DNA of 64,000 nt from Flavobacterium tyrosinilyticum (GCF_023656565.1 NZ_JAMOKG010000002.1:750030-814029); one strand, 5' to 3'. Shown: positions 16,488 through 25,837, counted from the stretch's first letter. Notes: generated by a model from the letters alone, not told the origin. Numbers and translations: made by a program.

Positions 16488-17675
16488 ATGGAAAAATTAA
16501 TAGTTAAAAATTTTGGCCCGATAAAGGAAGCAGAAATTGATTTGACTAAATATGTTGTGTTTATTGGAGATACCTCTACAGGGAAAAGCGTTTTGGCGAA
16601 GTTGATAACGATCTTTAGAGATAATGATTTAACTTTTGGTGCTGACAGAATTGGAGAGTTCAATAGACTATTAGGACATTACAATATTGGTTTTGATACA
16701 GAGGAATCTTCATTTGAATATATCCATGATAATTTACGAATTACGATCTCTAAAAATGACTTGAAATCGCGTAAAAGTAAATTCTTATTTACTCCAACAA
16801 ATGATACAAAAAAAAAAATTGAAAAAGATTCTTTAATAGATCTTAATAATAAAATTAATGAGATTTTAAATAATGAAAATAATCAATATGCAGATAGAGT
16901 TGTTGATGATTTAAAAAAAATGATTAAGCAAATTATAAATATTGATAAGTCACTTCATTCATCGCCAATATACATTCCTGCTGAAAGGATTTTAGTTTCT
17001 ATGCTTAGTTCATCTATATCTGGTTTATGGGCAAATAATGTTGCTTTGCCTAATTGTTTTAAGGATTTTTCTGCAAGATATGAAGTTGCAAGAAAAGAAA
17101 TAAAAGAACTTTATTTTGAATCATTTGGGATTAATTTCAAATGGGATAATGAATCAGAATATGTGAAAATTGAAGAAAAAGAGTATGTTTTATCTAAGAC
17201 TTCAAGCGGAATACAATCTTTGCTTCCATTGTTATTGGTTTTAGAATATGAGATTAATTATTCAGATAGTGGAGAAGTTAAAACTATTTTGATGGAAGAA
17301 CCAGAACTTAATCTTTTCCCAATTAAACAAAAAAACTTAATTAATTATTTAGTAGAAAAAATAAAAGAAACTAAGAATAATCTAGTAATTACTACTCATA
17401 GCCCTTATATTCTCTCTTCATTAGACACTTTAATACTAGCGAAAAATACTTTCAATGAACATACTGATTTGAAAGAAGAGATAAACTTAATTGTTTCAGA
17501 AAATAAGTGGGTTGATTACGATGAAATTTCTGTTTATGAAGTACGAAATGATGGGAAAGTATATTCAATCAAAAATGAAGAGTTTAGAAGTATAGATACA
17601 AATGCAATTGATGGAGTTTCTGATATTATTTCAGACGAGTTTGATAAATTAACAGAGTTACGATATGCACAATAG
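16488..17675 (+). CDS. ABC-type AAA ATPase (AAA_15/AAA_21 class), candidate defence protein
   Basis: 395-residue SMC/RecF/OLD-like ATPase. MEKLIVKNFGPIKEAEIDL is the typical first strand. Walker A is GDTSTGKS (27-34), the ABC signature TSSGIQ (238-243), Walker B ILMEEPE (267-273), and the H-loop His is H304 in TTHSPYILSS. There is no C-terminal TOPRIM domain as in OLD nucleases, so the effector is expected in trans. The next gene overlaps its end by 11 bases. Base composition is visibly poorer in G+C than dnaK upstream. Related ATPases occur in many anti-phage systems (Septu, PARIS, retron-associated OLD types), but this pair is not one I can assign. Confidence 0.8.
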   Translation: MEKLIVKNFGPIKEAEIDLTKYVVFIGDTSTGKSVLAKLITIFRDNDLTFGADRIGEFNRLLGHYNIGFDTEESSFEYIHDNLRITISKNDLKSRKSKFLFTPTNDTKKKIEKDSLIDLNNKINEILNNENNQYADRVVDDLKKMIKQIINIDKSLHSSPIYIPAERILVSMLSSSISGLWANNVALPNCFKDFSARYEVARKEIKELYFESFGINFKWDNESEYVKIEEKEYVLSKTSSGIQSLLPLLLVLEYEINYSDSGEVKTILMEEPELNLFPIKQKNLINYLVEKIKETKNNLVITTHSPYILSSLDTLILAKNTFNEHTDLKEEINLIVSENKWVDYDEISVYEVRNDGKVYSIKNEEFRSIDTNAIDGVSDIISDEFDKLTELRYAQ

Positions 17676-18105
17676 TTTTGATGAATTAATTAAAGCGAAT
17701 CAAAGTTGTTGTTCAAAAAGTAAAGTAGCTTATGAAAATGGAAAAAGACTTGAAATTGATTCTAAAGAAGATTTTACAAAAATAAGAATAGACGATTGTT
17801 TAATCGCTTCGAAAAAGGTTCAAAAATGTGATTTTGGATTTGTTAGACATCTAAACGACGATTTTTATTTTATAGAATTAAAAGGGAAAGATGTTAAGAT
17901 TGCTTTAGATCAAATAATTAGCACAATAAGTATTTTTGAATCTACAATAATAAGAATTCCAAAAGATAAAAGGTTTGGATTTATTATTAGTTCTAGAAAT
18001 CCTTTATCAAGTACAGAAACTAATAATTTAAAACAAGCTTTTGCTAAAAGATATGGAAGACTCTTAGAGATTAAAAGTAGAGAATTTAAATATATACCAA
18101 AATAA
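17665..18105 (+). CDS. Small putative PD-(D/E)XK-like partner of the ATPase
   Basis: 146 residues, not assigned to a named family. The ATG lies inside the last codons of the ATPase (ATGCACAATAG), implying translational coupling. The central segment KCDFGFVRHLNDDFYFIELKG places D56 14 residues before E71-L72-K73 on predicted beta-strands, the spacing of a PD-(D/E)XK nuclease core (D...ExK). Lys73 is followed by Gly-Lys. A Cys-Cys pair is at 15-16. The stop codon is at the edge of the downstream repeat. The nuclease call is inferred from the motif and context; an alternative is a non-catalytic specificity subunit. Confidence 0.6.
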   Translation: MHNSFDELIKANQSCCSKSKVAYENGKRLEIDSKEDFTKIRIDDCLIASKKVQKCDFGFVRHLNDDFYFIELKGKDVKIALDQIISTISIFESTIIRIPKDKRFGFIISSRNPLSSTETNNLKQAFAKRYGRLLEIKSREFKYIPK

Positions 18106-18133
18106 ACCGAGTCAGAAATGGCTCGGTTTTTTT
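18104..18133 (+). terminator. Second copy of the dnaK terminator, right direct repeat
   Basis: Identical over 30 bases to 16425-16454, including the ten-base loop. It begins within the TAA stop codon of the 146-residue gene and ends in seven T. It acts as terminator for the two-gene cassette and marks the likely right boundary of an insertion. Confidence 0.85.
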
Positions 18134-18150
18134 ATGGGTATGAATTACTG

Positions 18151-18178
18151 TAGAGACGCACTGCAGTGCGTCTAAGTC
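18151..18178. repeat. Half copy of the GTAGAGACGCACTGCA element
   Basis: CTGTAGAGACGCACTGCAGT followed by GCGTCTAAG is the left part of the MITE-like elements at 3933 and 4706, lacking the closing arm. Confidence 0.6.
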
Positions 18179-18256
18179 TAGGTTTTCCACAAACTGATAA
18201 TTGTCATTTCCTGTTCGGATTCTTTTTCGTAATATTACTATTGTAAATTTTCATGG

Positions 18257-19330
18257 ATGAGAAAGATCAAATACAAGAAAGGGCGTAAGTTGCAACACAT
18301 TACTTTAGAGTATACTGGCACGCATAAAGAGCACGAAACAGAAATGCAACTTTTTGTATATGATGATGCAGATGTTGTAGAATATGATAAGTTTACTGTC
18401 TTGGCTCTAAATTCTTGTTTCGATTATACTAAAAACAATTGGCTTAATATTCATGGTTTAAACGATATTAATCTGATAAAAACTATCGGAACGCATTTTA
18501 AACTTGACGATTTTCTTTTAGCTGATATTTTAAATACAACCAAAAGAACCAAGTTAGAAGAACAGCAAAACGTTTTATTCTTTAATATAAAATCACTTTT
18601 ACCTTCGGAGTATTCAGACAATCTTAGTGTCGAACAAATCAGTTTTATTTTGAAGGAAGGACTTCTAATCTCTTTTCAGGAAAAACGAAGCGATTTTTTC
18701 ACGCACATACGCGAGCGCCTTCGTACACATGCAGGAATTGTGAGAAGTAAAAAAGTAGATTATCTGCTTTATTTATTGCTTGATGCCGTAATGGAAAACT
18801 TCTACATAACTATTGAAGATGAAGAAGATAAAATCGAAGAATTGATTAATCAGGCAAAAAAAGGAGCGAATCCCGTTATTCTTGAAAAAATTGAAAACCA
18901 TCGTGACAATTTTAATTTCTTAAAACGTTCCATTGTGCCACTTCGAGATTCTCTTTATTATTTAAAAACGATTAAAGATGATGACGAATCAAACGGTTTA
19001 ATTCAGAAAGAAACATTTAATTTCTTTATCAGACTTCATCAAAAAAGTCTAGAGCTTTTAGAGCAGATAGAATCTGACATGAGCGCACTGGAAAGTGCCT
19101 CAAACTTTTATTTCTCGGAACAAAGCCGAAAAATGAACGAAATCATGAAGACGCTGACGATTATTTCAGCAATTTTTATTCCGCTTACTTTTATAGTTGG
19201 AGTGTACGGAATGAACTTTGAAAACATGCCAGAACTTAAAACCCAAAATGGCTATTTTGTTGTCATGGGTATTATGTTCTTGCTGGTAGTCGCCCTGATC
19301 ATTTATTTCAAAAAAAGACGCTGGTTTTAA
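18257..19330 (+). CDS. corA: CorA-family magnesium/cobalt transporter
   Basis: Forms a pentameric inner-membrane Mg2+ channel. The 357-residue protein has a long cytoplasmic alpha/beta and helical domain, then two C-terminal transmembrane helices separated by the signature YGMN (GMN at 318-320) in the periplasmic loop, and ends in the basic KKRRWF. The start used is the ATG at 18257; an out-of-frame ATG at 18253 is ignored. Own transcription unit downstream of the cassette. Confidence 0.95.
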   Translation: MRKIKYKKGRKLQHITLEYTGTHKEHETEMQLFVYDDADVVEYDKFTVLALNSCFDYTKNNWLNIHGLNDINLIKTIGTHFKLDDFLLADILNTTKRTKLEEQQNVLFFNIKSLLPSEYSDNLSVEQISFILKEGLLISFQEKRSDFFTHIRERLRTHAGIVRSKKVDYLLYLLLDAVMENFYITIEDEEDKIEELINQAKKGANPVILEKIENHRDNFNFLKRSIVPLRDSLYYLKTIKDDDESNGLIQKETFNFFIRLHQKSLELLEQIESDMSALESASNFYFSEQSRKMNEIMKTLTIISAIFIPLTFIVGVYGMNFENMPELKTQNGYFVVMGIMFLLVVALIIYFKKRRWF

Positions 19331-19363
19331 CATTTGTTATAAACCAGAGAAATAGTATTTATG

Positions 19364-19371
19364 TAATTTTG
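19364..19371 (+). promoter_or_regulatory. -7 promoter element of pta
   Basis: TAATTTTG matches TAnnTTTG, 25 bases before the pta ATG at 19397. No well-spaced -33 element is seen. Confidence 0.5.
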
Positions 19372-19396
19372 TTATTTAGAATAAATATAAATAATT

Positions 19397-21490
19397 ATGA
19401 GTAAAGCAATATATATAGCCACTAGCGACCATAACAGTGGTAAATCAATTATTACGCTCGGTTTAATGAGTATCTTAATTGGTAAAACGGCTAAAGTAGG
19501 GTATTTTAGACCTATAATCGAAGATTTTGTGGATGGTGAGGTAGATAATCATATCGAAACTGTTTTGTCGTATTTTAATCTTGATATTGCTTTTGACGAT
19601 GCTTATGCGATTACCAAGAGCAGATTGATCAAGAAAAAGAATAAAGGTAAGATAGGAGAGGTTCTAGATTTAATTATTGAGAAATATAAGAAGCTGGAAG
19701 AACGATTTGACTTTGTTTTGGTGGAAGGAACAAGTTTTACGGGAGAAGGAACTTCTATCGAATTAGACTTAAATGTTTTAATTGCCAAAAACCTCGGAAT
19801 TCCAACTATAATTGTAGGTTCAGGAGTAGGTAAAACCTTAGAAGAACTTTTAGATAGTTTATACTTGGTTTATGATTCTTTCAAAGTAAAAGAGGTTGAA
19901 GTATTATCAGTTTTTGCCAATAAAGTGCAACCAGAAAATATAGAATTGGTTACTACTAGTTTACAAAAAAGTTTGCCTTCAAATGTTTTGATTAATACAA
20001 TTCCACTTATAGCGAGTTTGAATAATCCGACTATGCAGGAAATTGTACACGAATTGAATGCTAAAGTGTTGTTTGGTGAAAATTATTTGAATAATGAAAT
20101 TGGACATTATAGTGTAGGAGCAATGCAATTGCATAATTATCTGGTTCATTTGCATGACAATGCACTAGTTATTACTCCAGGAGATCGTTCTGATATTATT
20201 TTAGGAGCTTTACAAGCAAATGAATCAGCAAATTACCCAACTATTTCAGGAATTATCCTAACAGGAAATATTGTTCCAGAAGAAAGTATTTTAAAGCTTA
20301 TAGAAGGACTTTCTGCAATTGTCCCGATTATTGCTGTTGATGGCGGAACTTATCATATTACCAATAAAATAGGTTCGATTAAATCGGAGATTTATGCAAA
20401 CAACACGCATAAGATTGAAACCTCAATTAACACTTTTGAAAAGTACGTTCAAATTGAAGCTCTATCGCAAAGAGTTATCACTTTCCAACCTGAAGGAATG
20501 ACGCCAAAAATGTTTCAATACAACATGGTTAAAAGAGCTAAAAAGCATAGAAAACATATTGTTTTGCCAGAAGGGAATGATGACCGAATTATTGCTGCAG
20601 CTTCAAGATTATTAGATATGGATGTGGTTGATATTTCTATTATTGGAGATAAAAAACAAATTGAAAGCAAAGTTGCAGAACTCGGACTTACATTTGATTT
20701 TTCTAAAGTAAACATTATCAATCCGATCGAATCTGAAATGTATGAAGATTATGCTAATACGTACTATGAGCTAAGAAAGGCGAAAAACGTAAGCATTACA
20801 ATGGCAAGAGATTTAATGGAAGATGTTTCGTATTTTGGAACTATGATGGTGTACAAAGGCCACGCAGACGGAATGGTTTCAGGTGCAGCACACACAACGC
20901 AGCATACCATTTTACCAGCACTGCAATTCATTAAAACAAAACCGAATTCATCTGTAGTTTCTTCGGTATTTTTTATGTGTTTAGAAGATCGAGTTTCTGT
21001 TTTCGGAGATTGCGCTATTAATCCAAATCCAACAGCAGAACAACTGGCAGAAATTGCAATTTCTTCTGCAGAATCAAGTTTAGCTTTCGGAATTGAACCA
21101 AAAATTGCGATGCTTTCTTATTCTTCTGGATCATCTGGAAAAGGGGATGAAGTAGACAAAGTAAGAGCCGCTACGGCAATTGTAAAAGAAAAAAGACCAG
21201 ACTTAAAAATCGAAGGACCAATTCAATACGATGCTGCGGTAGATTTAACTGTAGGAAAAAGCAAAATGCCAGATTCAGAAGTAGCAGGGCAAGCTAGCGT
21301 ATTAATTTTTCCTGATTTAAATACAGGAAATAATACATATAAAGCCGTTCAAAGAGAAACTGGAGCATTGGCAATTGGTCCAATGTTACAAGGCTTAAAT
21401 AAACCCGTAAATGACTTAAGTCGCGGTTGTACTGTAGACGATATTATTAATACGGTAGTTATTACGGCGATTCAAGCGCAGGGAATGTAA
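19397..21490 (+). CDS. pta: Phosphate acetyltransferase, long form
   Basis: Interconverts acetyl-CoA and acetyl phosphate. The 697 residues form the three-domain version: an N-terminal P-loop-like BioD-type domain (YIATSDHNSGKSIITLGLMS), a DRTGG domain in the middle, and the C-terminal catalytic PTA domain from about residue 375 (MFQYNMVKRAKKHRKHIVLP, later FGDCAINPNPTAEQLAEIAI and SYSSGSSGKGDEVDKVRAAT). ackA follows 74 bases downstream, so the pair makes acetate and ATP from acetyl-CoA or runs in reverse. Cytoplasmic. Confidence 0.96.
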   Translation: MSKAIYIATSDHNSGKSIITLGLMSILIGKTAKVGYFRPIIEDFVDGEVDNHIETVLSYFNLDIAFDDAYAITKSRLIKKKNKGKIGEVLDLIIEKYKKLEERFDFVLVEGTSFTGEGTSIELDLNVLIAKNLGIPTIIVGSGVGKTLEELLDSLYLVYDSFKVKEVEVLSVFANKVQPENIELVTTSLQKSLPSNVLINTIPLIASLNNPTMQEIVHELNAKVLFGENYLNNEIGHYSVGAMQLHNYLVHLHDNALVITPGDRSDIILGALQANESANYPTISGIILTGNIVPEESILKLIEGLSAIVPIIAVDGGTYHITNKIGSIKSEIYANNTHKIETSINTFEKYVQIEALSQRVITFQPEGMTPKMFQYNMVKRAKKHRKHIVLPEGNDDRIIAAASRLLDMDVVDISIIGDKKQIESKVAELGLTFDFSKVNIINPIESEMYEDYANTYYELRKAKNVSITMARDLMEDVSYFGTMMVYKGHADGMVSGAAHTTQHTILPALQFIKTKPNSSVVSSVFFMCLEDRVSVFGDCAINPNPTAEQLAEIAISSAESSLAFGIEPKIAMLSYSSGSSGKGDEVDKVRAATAIVKEKRPDLKIEGPIQYDAAVDLTVGKSKMPDSEVAGQASVLIFPDLNTGNNTYKAVQRETGALAIGPMLQGLNKPVNDLSRGCTVDDIINTVVITAIQAQGM

Positions 21491-21564
21491 AAACAATAAA
21501 AAAAAAATAATAAACTAAAACTCTTAGAATCTTAGCTTCTTAGAACCTTAGCAACTTAAAAAGA

Positions 21565-22749
21565 ATGAAAATACTAATAATAAACTCAGGAAGTTCTTCA
21601 ATTAAATACCAATTAATGGTAATGCCAGAAAACGAAGTAATCTGTTCTGGAATGATTGACAGAATTGGTTTAGAAACTTCAAATGTAACTTTTAAAACAG
21701 CAACAGCTTCAATAGAAGAAATGCTTCCAATTCCGAATCATAAAGTAGGTTTGCAAAAAGTAGCCAATATGCTTTTGGATGCTGAAAAAGGAGTTATTAA
21801 ATCGACTTCGGAAATTTTGGCAGTGGGACATCGTGTTGTGCATGGAGGAAGCGATTTTAGTGACACCGTAAAAATCGATGAGAAAGTTAAAGAAAAGATT
21901 AAACAGCTTTTTGAATTGGCGCCTTTGCATAATCCAGCAAATTTAGAAGGAATTAATGTAGCAGAAGAGATTTTCAGTTCAGCAGAGCAAATTGCTGTTT
22001 TTGATACCGCTTTTCATCAGACTATGCCAGAAGTCGCTTATAAATATGCTATTCCAAATTATCTTTTGACAGAAAATAAAGTCCGTGTCTATGGTTTTCA
22101 TGGAACGAGCCATAAATATGTGTCTGAAAAAGCCATTAATTATTTAAAAAATAATTCTAAAATAATTACGATTCACTTAGGAAATGGCTGCAGTATGGCC
22201 GCTGTTAAAAATGGAAAATGTATTGATACTTCAATGGGGTTTTCTCCTTCAAATGGTTTAATTATGGGAACACGTGCTGGAGATATTGACCAGTCTGTGG
22301 TTTTTTATATGATTAAAAATTTAGGATATACTCCAGATGAAGTAAATGCTGTTTTATTGAAACAGAGTGGTATGCTTGGTCTTACAGGTTATAGCGATTT
22401 GCGTGATATTGAAGCTGAAGCCGAAAAAGGAAACAAAGATTGCCAGTTGGCGTTACAGATGAATGCTTATAGAATCAGAAAGACGATTGGTGCTTACGCA
22501 GCAGCTCTAAACGGACTTGACGCTATTGTTTTTACAGCAGGAATTGGCGAGAATTCATCTTATATGCGTAATTTGATTTGTACAGATATGAATTATTTTG
22601 GAATTGAAATTGACGCAGCAAAAAATCAAATTCGTTCTAAAGAATTAAGAGAAATCAATTCAGAAAATGCTACTACAAAAGTTTTAGTTGTTCCGACAGA
22701 TGAAGAGTATGAAATTGCCAATCAGGTTTATCAATTACTGGAAAATTAA
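21565..22749 (+). CDS. ackA: Acetate kinase
   Basis: Transfers phosphate between acetyl phosphate and ADP. 394 residues, typical length. MKILIINSGSSSIKYQLM is the N-terminal phosphate loop, HRVVHGG the substrate-binding region, VFDTAFHQTMPEVAYKYAIP and HGTSHKYVS the ASKHA signatures, and FTAGIGENSSYMR near the end. The 74-base gap after pta contains a CTTAG-type repeat and no terminator, so both are probably one operon. Confidence 0.97.
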   Translation: MKILIINSGSSSIKYQLMVMPENEVICSGMIDRIGLETSNVTFKTATASIEEMLPIPNHKVGLQKVANMLLDAEKGVIKSTSEILAVGHRVVHGGSDFSDTVKIDEKVKEKIKQLFELAPLHNPANLEGINVAEEIFSSAEQIAVFDTAFHQTMPEVAYKYAIPNYLLTENKVRVYGFHGTSHKYVSEKAINYLKNNSKIITIHLGNGCSMAAVKNGKCIDTSMGFSPSNGLIMGTRAGDIDQSVVFYMIKNLGYTPDEVNAVLLKQSGMLGLTGYSDLRDIEAEAEKGNKDCQLALQMNAYRIRKTIGAYAAALNGLDAIVFTAGIGENSSYMRNLICTDMNYFGIEIDAAKNQIRSKELREINSENATTKVLVVPTDEEYEIANQVYQLLEN

Positions 22750-22766
22750 AATTGAAATACGATCAG

Positions 22767-22797
22767 AAAAACTCCTCAAGCTTGAGGAGTTTTTTTT
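22767..22797 (+). terminator. Rho-independent terminator after ackA
   Basis: Stem AAACTCCTCAAG / CTTGAGGAGTTT with essentially no extra loop and a long T run, 18 bases after the stop codon. Confidence 0.9.
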
Positions 22798-22822
22798 GGC
22801 CTAAAAATTAAATATTTGTGAG

Positions 22823-22830
22823 TATCTTTG
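22823..22830 (+). promoter_or_regulatory. -7 promoter element of the PUL regulator gene
   Basis: TATCTTTG fits TAnnTTTG. It contains the first in-frame TTG (22828), which therefore cannot be the translation start if transcription begins about seven bases downstream. This decides for the TTG at 22849. Confidence 0.55.
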
Positions 22831-22848
22831 AAGTTAAAAACGAATACT

Positions 22849-25593
22849 TTGAAATCGATACTTTTTAAATCAGTTATCTTCTTTTTCATCGCTTTACAAC
22901 TTCAAGCACAAGAATTACTTCCCTTTGTCGAAAATTACAGCAAATCAGATTATCAGGGTGATAATCAGATCTGGAATGTGGCACAAGGAAATGATAATGC
23001 GATGTATTTTGCCAATAATCACTACTTGCTTCGTTACGACGGAGTAAAATGGGAAAAATATACACTTCCAAACAAAACTATCATTCGATCTATCCTGATT
23101 GAGGGAGATAAAATCTATTCTGGTTCTTATAAAGAATTTGGCTATTGGTATAGAAAAGAAGGAACTATGTACTATGTTTCTATTACCAAAAACCTCAGAT
23201 TGTTTGATGAGAAGGACAACGAGGAAATATGGAAAATATTCAGATTTAATGGTTCGCTTTATTTTCAGTCTTTTAATGATGTTTTTATTTATAATGGAAA
23301 AACAATTAAGAAAATTAAATTTCCTTTTCTTATCTCTTATTGTTTTGGTGTAGATAAAGATTTATATGTTGCTTCAGTTAGAGACGGAATTTTTAAAATG
23401 AATGGGAAATACATTGCCAATCCAAAAGGATGGAATGTTCTAAAAAATACTGTTGTTCATGCCATAGAAAAGTATCAAAACCAGACTTACATCTTTACAC
23501 AGAAAAAAGGAGTTTTTATTGTAGAAAAAAATGGATTAAGAAGTTGGGATCATCCCATAAATGAAGTTTTAAAATCGGCTACAATTAATGTGGCAAAATT
23601 TGTCAAAAATGAAAAACTAATTGTCGGAACTGGAAATCGTGGAATTATCATTTTAGATTTAAAAACCAATTCATTTAAAAATATTGAACGCGATAATGTC
23701 TTAATGAATAATTCGGTTTTAAGTTTAGGGTTGGATAAAGAAAATGATTTGTGGGTTGGTTTAGATAATGGTATTGCGCACGTTGAGGTTAATTCTCCTA
23801 TTTCTTTCTTTTATGATAATTCAGGACTTTTAGGATCAGTTTATGCGGTTGCTTCAATTAATAATGGCTATTTAATTGCTTCTAATCATGGAATCTTTCA
23901 ATATAGTAATGGAAAGTTTAATATGATGCCCAATACGCAAGGGCAGGGCTGGAATATTTCTCTTATTGACGGAAAATATATTATAGGTCATAATGATGGT
24001 ACTTTTTCGTATGAAAATAATACTTTGACCAAAATAAATGGCGTTAGCGGAGGTTGGAATATGTCTAAGAGTAGTATTAACGACACTTATTTTCAATCGA
24101 CTTATAGCGGTATTCTTGTTTATGACAATCCCTCAAACATGTCTCATTATAAAATCATAAAAGATCTGGCAAAACCTATAAAATATGTTGCTCAGAATAA
24201 AAAAAATGAAATTTGGGCTGCAGATAATTATCGCGGTTTGTATCGTGTTTTACTAGATGATAATTACAACACACTAAAAGTTGAAAATGTCACACAGCAG
24301 AGTAAAATACAAAATGATTTTGGGATAAAGATTTTTGAGTTTAGGAAAGAAATACTTTTCTTAATTAATAATTCTTGGTATATCTACAATTCGATAGCAG
24401 GTAAATTGGAAGAAAATGAATTGTTTGATACAAGTTTTAAAAATGTAACAGATATTGTTTCCATAGACGATGATCATTTTATGGTGTTGCAAAACGGAAT
24501 CTTATATCATATTTATGCCGAAGGAAACAAGTTTGTGTGGAATATTATTCAGGAGAAATATTATAAAGGGAAATTAATCAATGAGAATTTAAGGATTTTT
24601 AAGAAAGATAATTATTATCTATTTAATCTCGATGACGGATTTGTTTCACTTAAACTTGAATATGAAAACAAACAAAATTCTGGAGTAAAAATTGAAGCGT
24701 TTAGCAATGATGTTTTAGTTCCTAGCGAAGAGAAAGTTAAATTTAATACGGAATTAAAGATTAACGTCATTTCTGGAATTTATGGTGCGAGCAGACCAAA
24801 TTTGTTTTATAAACTTGATAAGGAAAAAGAATTTATCTCTATTTCAGATGGATTAATCGTTTTGAACAATTTAAGCAGTGGTGATCATACAGTAGAAATA
24901 TTCAAACATGATGGATCAACTTATGATAAAGTTTCTTCTTATAAATTTAAAGTTGCAGAGCCGTGGTATTTTTCTTTTTGGATGATTCTGTTATATCTTC
25001 TTGCCGTTGGAGCAGTTTTATTTTTCTATTATAAATGGAATAAACTTCGCTATATGCAAAAATTAAAATTGCAGGCTGAAGAATTAAAACATCAGAGAGA
25101 AATTCTTAAAATGGAGTTGAAGAAAGAAAACGAACTTAATATTCAAGAATATGAAAAACATATCTTGGAATTAGAATTGCAGGCAAAATCTTCAGAAGTA
25201 GCGGGTAAATCTTTATCAATTGCCAAACAAACAGAAATGATTGATAAAATTCAAGGTATTTTGGAAACCGAAAAAGATTTTGGCAAACTTAAGAATGAAA
25301 TTAGAAAAGCGATTAAGATAAATGAAGTGAATAAGCACGAATGGGAAACTTTTGAAACCAATCTGAATCAAATTCACAATGAGTTTATTATTAACCTTTC
25401 TAAAAAATACCCACAATTAACTCCAAAGGATATAAAACTGTGTGTTTATCTAAAAATGAACCTGTCTTCTAAAGAAATTGCTCCTATGATGAATATCTCT
25501 TTTAGAGGTGTAGAATTGCATAGATATCGTCTTAGAAAGAAGCTAAACCTTACTCAGGACGAAAACCTGTCCAAGTTTTTATTAACTCTGTAA
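22849..25593 (+). CDS. Membrane-bound beta-propeller/LuxR-type regulator of the glucan PUL
   Basis: One-polypeptide sensor-regulator. Signal peptide (KSILFKSVIFFFIALQLQAQ), periplasmic beta-propeller repeats (Reg_prop type) and a Y_Y_Y-like domain up to about residue 700, one transmembrane helix (WYFSFWMILLYLLAVGAVLF), a coiled coil of about 90 residues, and a C-terminal LuxR-type helix-turn-helix (LTPKDIKLCVYLKMNLSSKE ... RGVELHRYRLRKKLNL). There is no histidine kinase domain. Such proteins sense oligosaccharide in the periplasm and control the adjacent sus genes. Starts TTG at 22849; no ATG is available near the signal peptide. It lies 244 bases upstream of susC in the same direction. Confidence 0.85.
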   Translation: MKSILFKSVIFFFIALQLQAQELLPFVENYSKSDYQGDNQIWNVAQGNDNAMYFANNHYLLRYDGVKWEKYTLPNKTIIRSILIEGDKIYSGSYKEFGYWYRKEGTMYYVSITKNLRLFDEKDNEEIWKIFRFNGSLYFQSFNDVFIYNGKTIKKIKFPFLISYCFGVDKDLYVASVRDGIFKMNGKYIANPKGWNVLKNTVVHAIEKYQNQTYIFTQKKGVFIVEKNGLRSWDHPINEVLKSATINVAKFVKNEKLIVGTGNRGIIILDLKTNSFKNIERDNVLMNNSVLSLGLDKENDLWVGLDNGIAHVEVNSPISFFYDNSGLLGSVYAVASINNGYLIASNHGIFQYSNGKFNMMPNTQGQGWNISLIDGKYIIGHNDGTFSYENNTLTKINGVSGGWNMSKSSINDTYFQSTYSGILVYDNPSNMSHYKIIKDLAKPIKYVAQNKKNEIWAADNYRGLYRVLLDDNYNTLKVENVTQQSKIQNDFGIKIFEFRKEILFLINNSWYIYNSIAGKLEENELFDTSFKNVTDIVSIDDDHFMVLQNGILYHIYAEGNKFVWNIIQEKYYKGKLINENLRIFKKDNYYLFNLDDGFVSLKLEYENKQNSGVKIEAFSNDVLVPSEEKVKFNTELKINVISGIYGASRPNLFYKLDKEKEFISISDGLIVLNNLSSGDHTVEIFKHDGSTYDKVSSYKFKVAEPWYFSFWMILLYLLAVGAVLFFYYKWNKLRYMQKLKLQAEELKHQREILKMELKKENELNIQEYEKHILELELQAKSSEVAGKSLSIAKQTEMIDKIQGILETEKDFGKLKNEIRKAIKINEVNKHEWETFETNLNQIHNEFIINLSKKYPQLTPKDIKLCVYLKMNLSSKEIAPMMNISFRGVELHRYRLRKKLNLTQDENLSKFLLTL

Positions 25594-25654
25594 GATTTGC
25601 TTTTGTTTTTTACAGAATTTATATTTTTGCATATCATTTTTTATATAATTGTGA

Positions 25655-25807
25655 TACATCATTACTACATCATAATGTTATGTTAAACAAATTTCTTTAA
25701 CATTTATATTGTTGATAATCATTGTTATAATGTAAAATTTTAACACAATGATGTAGTTATGTTGTAGTGGTATTTGATGTACTACAACGTTGTAATTGCT
25801 TAATTTG
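25655..25807 (+). promoter_or_regulatory. susC promoter region with TACATCAT/ATGATGTA repeats
   Basis: The gap contains TACATCAT at 25655-25662 and again at 25666-25673, its inverse ATGATGTA at 25748-25755, and a further GATGTAC at 25776-25782 followed by ACTACAACGTTGTA. TTAATTTG at 25800-25807 differs from the TAnnTTTG -7 element by one base, and TTTG at 25773-25776 sits 23 bases upstream. I read this as the promoter with operator sites for the PUL regulator; the binding is inferred. Confidence 0.4.
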
Positions 25808-25837
25808 GCTCTACTAACTTAAACGATTACGTACTGT

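Noticed and set aside
16488..18105. ATPase pair as PARIS or Septu
   Set aside because: The second protein is neither a DUF4435/TOPRIM protein nor an HNH nuclease, and the sizes do not fit those systems.
16424..18133. Tyrosine recombinase-type genomic island at dnaK
   Set aside because: No integrase or tRNA att site is present; the 30-bp repeat is the only mark of insertion.
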